7,567 bases of DNA from RGIG4608 sp045606265. GTDB lineage: Bacteria > Bacillota > Clostridia > Oscillospirales > CAG-272. The notes under the pieces are model-generated. The model ran no database searches. It was not told the DNA's origin and saw only the letters and a list, made by a program, of their open reading frames with translations. Of this stretch, positions 1 to 6,314 are shown one piece after another. The position numbers were made by a program, and so were the translations under genes. Position 1 is the first letter of the stretch. Every line of letters begins with the position of its first letter. The DNA lies in NCBI GenBank assembly GCA_045606265.1, contig JAZURO010000248.1:1-7567 (forward strand), given 5' to 3'.

Positions 1-36
1 GCTATTGTTTCGTCCACCTTTTCCACTATGTTAGCA

Positions 37-253
37 CAAACATTATGTCTATTAACAGAGCAGCAAATCCTCAATTTTGAGGGCGCCTGTTAAAATGCCC
101 TCAAAATTGTTTTGTGTCAACTTGTTGACACGATTTGCGCAAGATTATGCCACGAAGTCCTATTAAAAAGCTTTTTGGTTCTTTTTCTCGAAAAAGAACA
201 AGAAAGTTCTTCTTTGTAACTTTCTCAAAAAGTGGCAATTCTCCCTTTGTAAC
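37..253 (-). repeat. Interspersed structured repeat, copy A
   Basis: Read on the minus strand, this stretch matches copies B and C in the same order: GTTACAAA, TTGCCACTTTTTGA, a GTTCTTTTT/AAAAAGAAC hairpin (178-199), CTTCGTGGCA, then a three-way junction and TGTTAATAGACATAATGTTTG. The junction lies at 63-138. Outer stem GCAAATC (63-69) pairs with GATTTGC (132-138). One arm pairs 72-84 with 97-109 (13 bp perfect) around a 12-nt loop. The other pairs GTGTCAAC (114-121) with GTTGACAC (124-131). It lies just beyond the terminator of the DJ-1 operon with its GTTACAAA end facing that operon. The exact outer boundary near position 25-37 is uncertain. No transposase or clear target duplication was seen, so its class (MITE-like, REP-like or structured RNA) is open. 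Confidence 0.85.
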
Positions 254-297
254 TTGTTTCAAAAAAGAATATAAACCTTTTCTTTGCAAGATCTGAC

Positions 298-332
298 AAA
301 AAAGCCCCGTCTTATCGGACGGAGCTTTTTTT
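298..332 (-). terminator. Intrinsic terminator of the DJ-1 operon
   Basis: On the minus strand, GCTCCGTC (325-318) pairs with GACGGGGC (311-304) around a 6-nt loop. It includes one G-U pair that would be a mismatch if the other strand were transcribed. The stem is followed by six T (303-298) and preceded by a run of A. It sits a few bases past the stop codon at 339-341, so it should end the transcript of the DJ-1, cyclo-ligase and CPBP genes. Confidence 0.9.
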
Positions 333-338
333 GAGTAT

Positions 339-1274
339 TTACATTAATATTAAAGATACGACTACGAAAAGTACGTAGCAAGCGATGGCGGGGATTGAGA
401 GGAAAAGCTCAACGAGGTGCCAGAAGGTGCGCTCACGCGGAGTGGAACGTATGAAATTTTCTCCAAATTTATCGTGCGAATACTTGCGATAAAGTCTTGA
501 AAGATGTGAGAAAAGAAAAATTGCGAAAAGCAAAGTAAAAATTGCGACAATAAACGTAAAAAGCTCGACGTTTGAGCTTACGTTCTTAACGGAAATAAAT
601 GTCGGTTCAACGAAAACCGCAAAGAAATTATATGCGATATGTATTGCCACAGTAGTGGCTATCGAATCCGTAGCGTAAAGGATTATACAAAGCAATATGC
701 CGACGAAAAATCTTGGCAATAAAAGCTCAAAGCTGAAATCTAAAAGCGCAAAGAAAAGGGAAGAAACAACCGTTGCCGTCATTCTGCCACGTTTTTCGTG
801 TTCTTTTAGTATTGAACCTCTGAAAATAAGTCCTTCAAAAATGGGTGGGACGATACAAAAAGCGAAAACAAGATAAATATCATTCCAAAAGCTACCGTTT
901 CTGTGGGCAAAAAATGCGTTATAAAGGGGAAATTCCATATATTTTCCGCTTACAAAAGCGAGCTTTAAGAGTGTACTGCCGAGCATTAAGAACAGTGCCG
1001 AATAGATGATCGTTCTTACGTGAACTTTTTTCGGCAGTGAAAGATTTAACGTTGGAATATACTTTTTGCCGCCTCGTGTTGCCCTGAAAATAAAGAAGGG
1101 AAGTAAAAACGAGATTGCGAGCATCGGGATCATCCAAAAATTATTGGAATAGAGGAGAGCGACATTCACAAAGTTGAAAATTGCAATAAGGAGCATTACT
1201 AAAAGTACGAGAAATGCTGTGCCGGATGGCGAAAAAATCATCTCGTGAAAAAAGTTTTTAATTTTTCTTAGCAA
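339..1274 (-). CDS. CPBP-family membrane protein with degenerate protease motifs
   Basis: A polytopic membrane protein of 311 residues, related to CPBP (CAAX protease and bacteriocin-processing, 'Abi') intramembrane metalloproteases. The core at about 130-220 is recognisable: FEGLIFRG (146-153) stands where active members have EExxxR, FALLD (175-179) stands for FxxxH, and HIAYN (212-216) matches HxxxN. So Glu147, Arg152, His212 and Asn216 remain, but the second Glu is Gly148 and the FxxxH histidine is Asp179. Activity may be lost or altered; this is inference. Several hydrophobic segments flank the core, including one at the very C-terminus. The start is taken as TTG at 1274 with GAGGTG 7 nt upstream; ATG at 1241 (residue 12) is the alternative. 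It overlaps the cyclo-ligase gene by 17 nt and is last in its operon. Confidence 0.82.
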   Translation of the reverse strand: MLRKIKNFFHEMIFSPSGTAFLVLLVMLLIAIFNFVNVALLYSNNFWMIPMLAISFLLPFFIFRATRGGKKYIPTLNLSLPKKVHVRTIIYSALFLMLGSTLLKLAFVSGKYMEFPLYNAFFAHRNGSFWNDIYLVFAFCIVPPIFEGLIFRGSILKEHEKRGRMTATVVSSLFFALLDFSFELLLPRFFVGILLCIILYATDSIATTVAIHIAYNFFAVFVEPTFISVKNVSSNVELFTFIVAIFTLLFAIFLFSHLSRLYRKYSHDKFGENFIRSTPRERTFWHLVELFLSIPAIACYVLFVVVSLILM

Positions 1275-1833
1275 TTTTCAGCACCTCGCTTTCGTTAATT
1301 ATCATATCAAGCGGAATATCGTGTTTTTCGTGTGCAATTTTGTCAAGCACGAGCGCCGAGTATGAAAAACCGACGCTGATTCCCTCAAAATCCGTCAAAA
1401 ACCTGTCGTAATATCCCTTGCCGTATCCAATGCGGTGTCCGTCACGTGAAAAAAGCAACGCAGGAACTATACAAACGGTGTTTTTCGTTGGCGTTACCGT
1501 TTCGCAGCTTTCGTTTGGCTCAAAAAGACCGAAGCTCGACTGCGACAAGTCGTCAATAGTACTTATTCTCTTGAAAATCAGTGTTGAGCTTTCCTTTTGA
1601 CAGACGGGGAATGCTACTGTTTTTTCTGTTTTTAAGCAAAAATCGACGATGGGAAGGGGAGAAATCTCGTTTTTTACGGGATAATATAGCAAAACTATGT
1701 CCGAATCGGCAAAAATTTTGCTGTTTTTAAGATTTTCACACGCAAGTAAGCTTGCATTCTGTATAAATTCTTCGCCAAAGCTGTCCCGTAAAGCACGGTA
1801 TTTTTGGCGAAGTTCGTTTTTTGTCATATTCAT
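1258..1833 (-). CDS. 5-formyltetrahydrofolate cyclo-ligase
   Basis: A cytoplasmic enzyme of 191 residues that uses ATP to convert 5-formyl-THF to 5,10-methenyl-THF, returning a stored, inhibitory folate to one-carbon metabolism (MTHFS / YgfA / YqgN family). Seen: the N-terminal KNELRQKYRALR block (5-16) with its basic residues, YYPVKNEIS (50-58) with the folate-site Asn-Glu, VPALLFSRDG (123-132), and the family signature GHRIGYGKGYYDRFL (132-146), which forms the phosphate-binding loop. HDIPLD (171-176) closes the family pattern. Length is typical. The ATG overlaps the DJ-1 stop (TAATG, one shared base), and no good Shine-Dalgarno precedes it, suggesting translational coupling; a second ATG lies two codons in. 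It is the middle gene of a three-gene operon. Confidence 0.95.
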   Translation of the reverse strand: MNMTKNELRQKYRALRDSFGEEFIQNASLLACENLKNSKIFADSDIVLLYYPVKNEISPLPIVDFCLKTEKTVAFPVCQKESSTLIFKRISTIDDLSQSSFGLFEPNESCETVTPTKNTVCIVPALLFSRDGHRIGYGKGYYDRFLTDFEGISVGFSYSALVLDKIAHEKHDIPLDMIINESEVLKIAKKN

Positions 1834-2378
1834 TATTTAATAATTGATGAGAGAGCTACCTCGTCGGCTTTTTCTTTTCCGCAAAGCGCCTCAACTATGC
1901 AAAGCGAAAACTCAGCGGCACAGCCCATACCCTTGGCGGTGATAATATTACTGTCACGTACAACTCTTTCGTTTGTGAAAGTCGCCTCGTCGAGATATTC
2001 TTCAAATCCGGGATAGCAGGTGGCTTTTCTGCGCTTCAAGTAGCCCGAGATACCGAGTATTGACGGAGCTGCGCAAATTGCACAAACAAGCGAACCGTTA
2101 GCCATAGCAACAGCAAGTGTTTCGATCACGGTTTGACTCTCTTCAAGATTTATTGTTCCGGGCATTCCGCCGGGGAGTATTATCGCCTCGGGAATCATAT
2201 CATTGTCAAGCTCGCTTTCAAGAATGTCGGCTACAACCTCAATTCCGTGCGCACCCTTGACGGCTTTGGACTTTCCTACCGCAACGGTTTTAAGTTCAAG
2301 TCCCGCACGTCGAAGAACGTCAACGGGAGTCAGAGCTTCAATTTCCTCAAAGCCCTCGGCTAAAAAAAGATATATCAT
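1833..2378 (-). CDS. DJ-1/PfpI family protein (YajL/ThiJ-like)
   Basis: A cytoplasmic protein of 181 residues in the DJ-1 superfamily. Members of this branch are credited with glyoxalase and proposed deglycase or oxidative-stress roles; the exact substrate cannot be read here. Numbering from the chosen start: LAEGFEEIEALTPVDVLRRAG (6-26) carries Glu14, the counterpart of human DJ-1 Glu18; ILPGGMPG (67-74); and AICAAPSIL (100-108) carries nucleophile-elbow Cys102, the counterpart of Cys106. The C-terminal EFSLCIVEAL block also fits DJ-1. The start is placed at ATG 2378 because GGAG (2388-2385) lies 6 nt upstream. An in-frame ATG at 2441 would add 21 residues encoded largely by repeat copy B, with no family resemblance. 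First gene of the operon; no convincing promoter was found upstream, where the repeats lie. Confidence 0.93.
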   Translation of the reverse strand: MIYLFLAEGFEEIEALTPVDVLRRAGLELKTVAVGKSKAVKGAHGIEVVADILESELDNDMIPEAIILPGGMPGTINLEESQTVIETLAVAMANGSLVCAICAAPSILGISGYLKRRKATCYPGFEEYLDEATFTNERVVRDSNIITAKGMGCAAEFSLCIVEALCGKEKADEVALSSIIK

Positions 2379-2417
2379 ATTTTGCTCCATTTGAATTTTT
2401 GAATTTGGTAGTGAAAA

Positions 2418-2653
2418 GTTACAAAGATAGGGATTTGCCACTTTTTGAAAAAAGTTACAGAAAAATGGGTTTCTGTTCTTTTTTGAAAAAAAGAACCAAA
2501 AAACTTTTTAATGGAACTTCGTGGCAAGATTATGCGCAAATCGTGTTGCGTTGCAACACATAACGGTTTTCTCGCCATTGGGCAGGCGGCTCGAAAACCT
2601 ATGATTTGCTACTCTGTTAATAGACGTAATGTTTGTACGTAAGATGTTGTTTG
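2418..2653 (+). repeat. Interspersed structured repeat, copy B
   Basis: Second copy, on the plus strand, immediately upstream of the DJ-1 gene and in tandem with copy C. Order of blocks: GTTACAAA (2418), GCCACTTTTTGAAAAAAGT (2437-2455), a small ACAGAAA/TTTCTGT hairpin (2457-2476), a 10-bp GTTCTTTTTT/AAAAAAGAAC hairpin (2475-2496), CTTCGTGGCAAGATTATGC, the three-way junction (2536-2609), and TGTTAATAGACGTAATGTTTG. In the junction, GCAAATC (2536-2542) pairs with GATTTGC (2603-2609), GTGTTGC (2543-2549) with GCAACAC (2553-2559), and GGTTTTC (2565-2571) with GAAAACC (2593-2599). AAGATGTTGTTTG at the right end recurs nearly identically at the end of copy C. The minus-strand frames here are not genes. 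Confidence 0.88.
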
Positions 2654-2659
2654 CAAGAA

Positions 2660-2856
2660 GTTACAAAAGGGGGATTGCCACTTTTTGAAAAAAGTGGCGC
2701 AAAAACTTTTTGTAGTGCTTCGCAGCAAGATTTTGCGCAAATCGTGTTGCGTTGCAACACATAACGATTTTTGAGGCATTTTAACAGGCGCCTCAAAAAT
2801 CTGTGATTTGCTATCTTACAAATAGACACATTATTTGCACAAAAGATGTTATTTGG
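2660..2856 (+). repeat. Interspersed structured repeat, copy C
   Basis: Third copy, directly after B in the same orientation. It shares GTTACAAA (2660), the GCCACTTTTT/AAAAAGTGGC hairpin (2677-2698, perfect 10 bp), AAAAACTTTTT, GCAAGATTTTGC, the three-way junction (2737-2811) and AAGATGTTATTTG. It is about 39 nt shorter than B between the first hairpin and the junction, having lost the GTTCTTTTTT hairpin block. Junction: GCAAATC (2737-2743) with GATTTGC (2805-2811), GTGTTGC (2744-2750) with GCAACAC (2754-2760), and GATTTTTGAGGC (2766-2777) with GCCTCAAAAATC (2790-2801) around the loop ATTTTAACAGGC, which is identical to the loop in copy A. Confidence 0.88.
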
Positions 2857-3224
2857 CACAGAGTGGCGAGTTTAGTTGCTTCTTTATCCATAACAATGTT
2901 AATTTACTTTTAAGCATAAGAAACAAGATACAAATTTGATAGCTGCGTAGAAATCGAGTAAATTTTAGAAAATCACTCTGTAAGAGGGATTTTCGTAGTA
3001 CGGATAAAGAAATGACCGTCGAAAATTTATTTTCGTAAGGGCATTTGTTTGTTCGTGCCGATAATTCACCCGTGAATTATCGAAAATTTACGTAAAGTCC
3101 GTACAAACCAATCCATCAAAGTTTTTCGGGGGCGTGGGGGCGGTTTTGCAAAAAAGCCCCCACATTCTTATTTTGTAACTTTTCAAAAATGTCCCCACAT
3201 CTTCAATATGTATCTTATCACCCG
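2857..3224. other. Gene-free stretch with inverted repeats
   Basis: No reading frame with protein-like features was found on either strand. Visible structure: a perfect 11-bp inverted repeat CGATAATTCAC / GTGAATTATCG with a 2-nt spacer (3059-3082); flanking GTACGGA (2998-3004) and TCCGTAC (3098-3104), which could close an outer stem; TCGAAAATTTA twice (3019-3029, 3080-3090); and a GC-rich hairpin GTGGGGGC / GCCCCCAC (3134-3163). TTTTGTAACTTTTC near 3171-3184 is the reverse complement of the GAAAAGTTACAAA seen at the start of copy B. The stretch separates the end of the mrdA operon from copy C. Confidence 0.6.
3134..3163. other. GC-rich hairpin downstream of mrdA
   Basis: GTGGGGGC (3134-3141) pairs perfectly with GCCCCCAC (3156-3163). 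The 14-nt loop itself contains the palindrome TTTTGCAAAA. It lies about 60 nt past the mrdA stop. On the minus strand the T run falls inside the loop and the stem is followed by GCCCCC, so it is not a standard intrinsic terminator. On the plus strand the following bases are only moderately T-rich. Extra G and C tracts nearby (GTCCCCAC at 3191-3198, CGGGGGC at 3127-3133) could compete for pairing. It may end or stabilise the mrdA transcript, but this is a guess. Confidence 0.5.
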
Positions 3225-5228
3225 TTATTTATTGAGCCAAGCGGCGATAACTGCCGCATCAATTACGGAAACGGAGGCGCCCGTGTCGCCGTCCTCAACG
3301 AGAGATGTAACAACGATCTGAGGATTTTCCATTGGCGCAAATGCCGTAAACCAGCAGTTTTGCGTATCCTTGGTAATTTCGGCAGTACCCGATTTACCGC
3401 AAACCGTAGCATTTATACCGTACTCGGTGTACATATTCCAGCTTGCCGAATTGGAGTTGTCAACCATACTTTTCATACCTGCTTTTATGGTACTGAGGGT
3501 AGATTCTGAAATACTGATACTGCTCAGCACATTTTTTTCTGTTTTGTGTACCGTTTCGCCGCCGAAGGTGCGCACGGAATGAAGAAGATGAGTTGCATAA
3601 CGTGTTCCTCCGTTGGCAACGGTCGCCATATAGGAGGTAACTTGAAGTGGAGTAAACTGATGAATGGACTGCCCGATATAAGCGGACGCAAGATTATATT
3701 TACTAAGCTCGGGATCGTTATAGGCAAGCTGTCCTACTTTTTCGGGCAGCTCAATACCCGTGCTTTGTCCAAGACCGAGCTTTTCACAAAACTCCCTCAT
3801 AACCTCTTTGTCGAGCATTTCGTAGCCCGCCTCAATAAAATATGAGTTACAAGAGAAGGTAATTGCCTCAATGATATTCAAATTCTGAGTGTGGTATTCG
3901 TCGTGATTGTTGCACTTTACCGACATACCGTAGTTAAAATAACCGTGGTTGCAGAAAAGCTTGGTGTTACGGTCAACAACACCGCTTTCAAGAATTGCGA
4001 GCGAGGTCGCAATCTTAAAGGTTGAGCCGGGAGCATAAACTGCGCCGATAGCTCTGTTTATCAACGGGGAATGGGGATTTGAAGCCAACGAATTGTAATC
4101 GCTTGTAAAGGTTTCAAGATTGTATGTGGGATATGAGGCGATTGCTAAAATATCGCCGTTATTAGGATCAACTGCAACACTTGAACCGGAATTTTTGTTA
4201 TATTTCAACATATATTCCCTCAAGGCGTCCTCGGCGGCAATCTGAACGTCGATGTCAATGGTCAGCCAAACGTCCTTGCCTGCAATCGGTTCTTCAATAA
4301 TTTCCTCTTTTATTATCTCGCCCTCACCGTTTTTGGTTATCTGTTTAAGACCGTTCTTGCCTCTCAGATATGCTTCAAACTCCTGCTCACAGCCTGAGAC
4401 TCCGACAAGCTCGTCCATAGAATAGCCAAGCTCCTTGTAGTGCTCCCAATTTTCAGAGTTTATGCCACCCACTCTGCCGAGTATGTGTGAAGCGTACCCG
4501 GGATAAAGAAAAATTCTCTCGGTATTTATCCTGTCCGAAACGCCGACGATTGAAAGCTCCTTTATGTAGGCAACGAGTGAGAGGTCAACTCCCTTTGCTA
4601 TGCAGTAGGGAGAAACGGACGAGAACTGCGTGCGAAGCATATCGTATCTCACACGCAAAAGCTTGTTGATCTCCTTGTCCGAAAATACCGAGGCACCGTT
4701 CTTGTCAAGCTGATTGAATTTCCAGCGCTTTACAAAGTATGAAACAAGCTCGTTTGCATCTGCGCCTGACATTTCAAGCTCTGCAAGCATTTTTTCAAGT
4801 GCCTTGTTTGTGGCGGTATCCTTTGTCAGCGCCTCTCTCGAATATGAGAGATTGGGATATTCCCCTACAAAGGGATAAAGATCCTCGGTTCTGTATTGAT
4901 TGTTCTGCGTTGCGTTTATTGCATCAAGAGTTGAAAGAATCGTGCGATTGAATTCAATAAAATCGCTTGGCATTTCGTTGTAATCAAAAATAATGTCATA
5001 GGAATACGAGGTTGAAACAAGAATATTTCCGTTTCTGTCACAAATATTGCCCCTGAGTGCCTGAATCATCTCGGTTTCTGTCGTATATTCACTCTCGGCA
5101 CGAAGCTGATCGGTTTTTTCTGTGTTGAATTGCAGGTTGACAAGTCTTGCAATAAAAACTACACAAATAAGCATAAATATCAAGGACAAAGCCAAGTGCT
5201 TGCGTGTGCTGTTCTTTTTTTGTGCCAT
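3225..5228 (-). CDS. mrdA: Penicillin-binding protein 2 (elongation transpeptidase)
   Basis: A class B penicillin-binding protein of 667 residues, the D,D-transpeptidase that crosslinks peptidoglycan with the SEDS glycosyltransferase RodA during lateral wall growth. Seen: a short basic N-terminus and a single membrane anchor (about 11-33); RGNICDRNGNIL (59-70), the conserved start of the pedestal domain; a dimerisation-type region with GRVGGIN (251-257) and GVSGCEQEFEAYLRGKNG (276-293); then the transpeptidase domain with SxxK as STFK (402-405, Ser402 nucleophile), SxN as SCN (459-461) and KTG as KSG (612-614, followed by Thr). No PASTA domain follows. The start is ATG with AGGAGG 8 nt upstream (5242-5237). 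PBP2 rather than a division PBP is supported by the adjoining mreD. It is the last gene of the mreD-CPBP-mrdA cluster; rodA is not in the window. Confidence 0.93.
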   Translation of the reverse strand: MAQKKNSTRKHLALSLIFMLICVVFIARLVNLQFNTEKTDQLRAESEYTTETEMIQALRGNICDRNGNILVSTSYSYDIIFDYNEMPSDFIEFNRTILSTLDAINATQNNQYRTEDLYPFVGEYPNLSYSREALTKDTATNKALEKMLAELEMSGADANELVSYFVKRWKFNQLDKNGASVFSDKEINKLLRVRYDMLRTQFSSVSPYCIAKGVDLSLVAYIKELSIVGVSDRINTERIFLYPGYASHILGRVGGINSENWEHYKELGYSMDELVGVSGCEQEFEAYLRGKNGLKQITKNGEGEIIKEEIIEEPIAGKDVWLTIDIDVQIAAEDALREYMLKYNKNSGSSVAVDPNNGDILAIASYPTYNLETFTSDYNSLASNPHSPLINRAIGAVYAPGSTFKIATSLAILESGVVDRNTKLFCNHGYFNYGMSVKCNNHDEYHTQNLNIIEAITFSCNSYFIEAGYEMLDKEVMREFCEKLGLGQSTGIELPEKVGQLAYNDPELSKYNLASAYIGQSIHQFTPLQVTSYMATVANGGTRYATHLLHSVRTFGGETVHKTEKNVLSSISISESTLSTIKAGMKSMVDNSNSASWNMYTEYGINATVCGKSGTAEITKDTQNCWFTAFAPMENPQIVVTSLVEDGDTGASVSVIDAAVIAAWLNK

Positions 5229-5273
5229 TGGCTCTCCCTCCTCGATTTTTATGAGATAGATTATAATTACTTT

Positions 5274-6314
5274 TTATAGTGCAAAGGTGTTGTATGCGAT
5301 AAGCAAAATGCAGGACATTATCAAAGCAATGGAGCCAACGTTGAAGAACATTATATCACCGCCGCTGCCCTTGGGGAATCTGATTTCACCCTTATTAAAC
5401 TGAATTTTGCGTGCGTTTCTCCAAAAAACTATAAGTCCTATGCCAACCATTGCAAGCATTCCGTATGAGTAGATGAGGAAAAGCGACAAGGGAAGCATAT
5501 TTGCATTCAGATATTCCTCGGTAAGTGCGCCCGCAGAGATTATTTCGATAAGCTCGTTATAGTCGAGCATTGAGAAGATCGCCGTTGGGAAAACTCCGCA
5601 GAATATATTGATAAAAATGTGCAAAAGAGTTGAATACATTATTTCGCCCGTCTTTATATAGATGTATGAGAACACTGCACCGATAAAGAAGGCATAAAAG
5701 AATTGATAAAGATTACCGTGGAAAAGTCCAAAGATGAGTGCGGGCAAAAAGATTGCAACCTTGTCACCGTAGGGCATAAGACGGTCGATAAAGAGCTTTC
5801 TGAAAATCAGCTCTTCAAAAATGGGGCCGACTATTCCAACGATAAGGAGACTGACGAAGATATTGGTATTATCAAGCATCGCATTTACCGCATTTTCGGG
5901 TACTCTGCCAAGGAGTGATTCAACCCACGTCAGAAGAAAGTTTGAAATGTAGTTGCCGATATACATAAAGAGCATTGCAACTGCGGCATATTTCAAAAAT
6001 CTTTTAGCTCCGACTCTCGTGCGCACGGGTGCCTGCTTGGGTATGGATTTAAGAAGCTTGTAGAGAATCGGGAACGCAATAACGTATTGAATTACCGATG
6101 TGATGAGCATCAAAAAGTCCTGGCTGTAAAAAAGCTGCGGTGCAAAAAGTCCGATCACAAGACCTGCAACGACCGAAAGCACCTGAGAAATTGCCATATA
6201 TGCCAAAAAAGCAAGGCATATTTTTGAAAATATCTTCTTGTGCGACCTTTTATCACTGTCGCTCATATTAATTTCGTTTTGAGGATCAATTTGAAAATCA
6301 AAATTTTCGTTCAT
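5274..6314 (-). CDS. CPBP family intramembrane metalloprotease
   Basis: A polytopic membrane protein of 346 residues with all CPBP (Abi/CAAX-protease) motifs: EELIFR (167-172, EExxxR), FGLFHGN (195-201, FxxxH) and HIFIN (232-236, HxxxN). These are the glutamates, histidines and asparagine expected to bind metal and water in this family, so it is probably active. A charged cytosolic N-terminus of about 28 residues precedes the first membrane segment; a hydrophobic segment near 324-342 ends the protein. The substrate is unknown: family members process prenylated peptides or bacteriocins, or act on membrane proteins. The ATG overlaps the mreD stop by 4 nt (ATGA). AAGGA lies about 12 nt upstream, separated by the perfect palindrome GACGGTACCGTC (6317-6328). 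Its position between mreD and mrdA suggests a role tied to wall synthesis, but this is inference. Confidence 0.92.
   Translation of the reverse strand: MNENFDFQIDPQNEINMSDSDKRSHKKIFSKICLAFLAYMAISQVLSVVAGLVIGLFAPQLFYSQDFLMLITSVIQYVIAFPILYKLLKSIPKQAPVRTRVGAKRFLKYAAVAMLFMYIGNYISNFLLTWVESLLGRVPENAVNAMLDNTNIFVSLLIVGIVGPIFEELIFRKLFIDRLMPYGDKVAIFLPALIFGLFHGNLYQFFYAFFIGAVFSYIYIKTGEIMYSTLLHIFINIFCGVFPTAIFSMLDYNELIEIISAGALTEEYLNANMLPLSLFLIYSYGMLAMVGIGLIVFWRNARKIQFNKGEIRFPKGSGGDIMFFNVGSIALIMSCILLIAYNTFAL

Noticed and set aside
37..253. Insertion sequence or named MITE
   Set aside because: No transposase, no clear terminal inverted repeats at the unit ends and no target duplication could be identified.
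101..289. Short minus-strand reading frame of 62 codons
   Set aside because: Lies within repeat copy A; the translation is repeat sequence (KKNFLVLF-type), with no ribosome site or family resemblance.
2390..2660. Promoter for the DJ-1 operon within the repeats
   Set aside because: Minus-strand candidates had poor -35 or -10 boxes; none was good enough to list.
2418..2856. CRISPR array
   Set aside because: Only two adjacent units of about 200-240 bp, without short identical repeats and unique spacers; internal structure is hairpins.
2375..2859. Two minus-strand frames (2375-2578 and 2617-2859)
   Set aside because: Both are translations of repeat copies B and C, with Phe/Lys-rich low-complexity segments from the T/A-rich hairpins.
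3134..3163. Standard intrinsic terminator for the mrdA operon
   Set aside because: The stem is strong but on the minus strand it is followed by GCCCCCGAAAAAC rather than a T run, so it was listed only as a hairpin.
3189..4951. Several plus-strand frames opposite mrdA (for example 3189-3509, 3546-3845)
   Set aside because: They are shadows of mrdA, which has all transpeptidase motifs in order on the minus strand.
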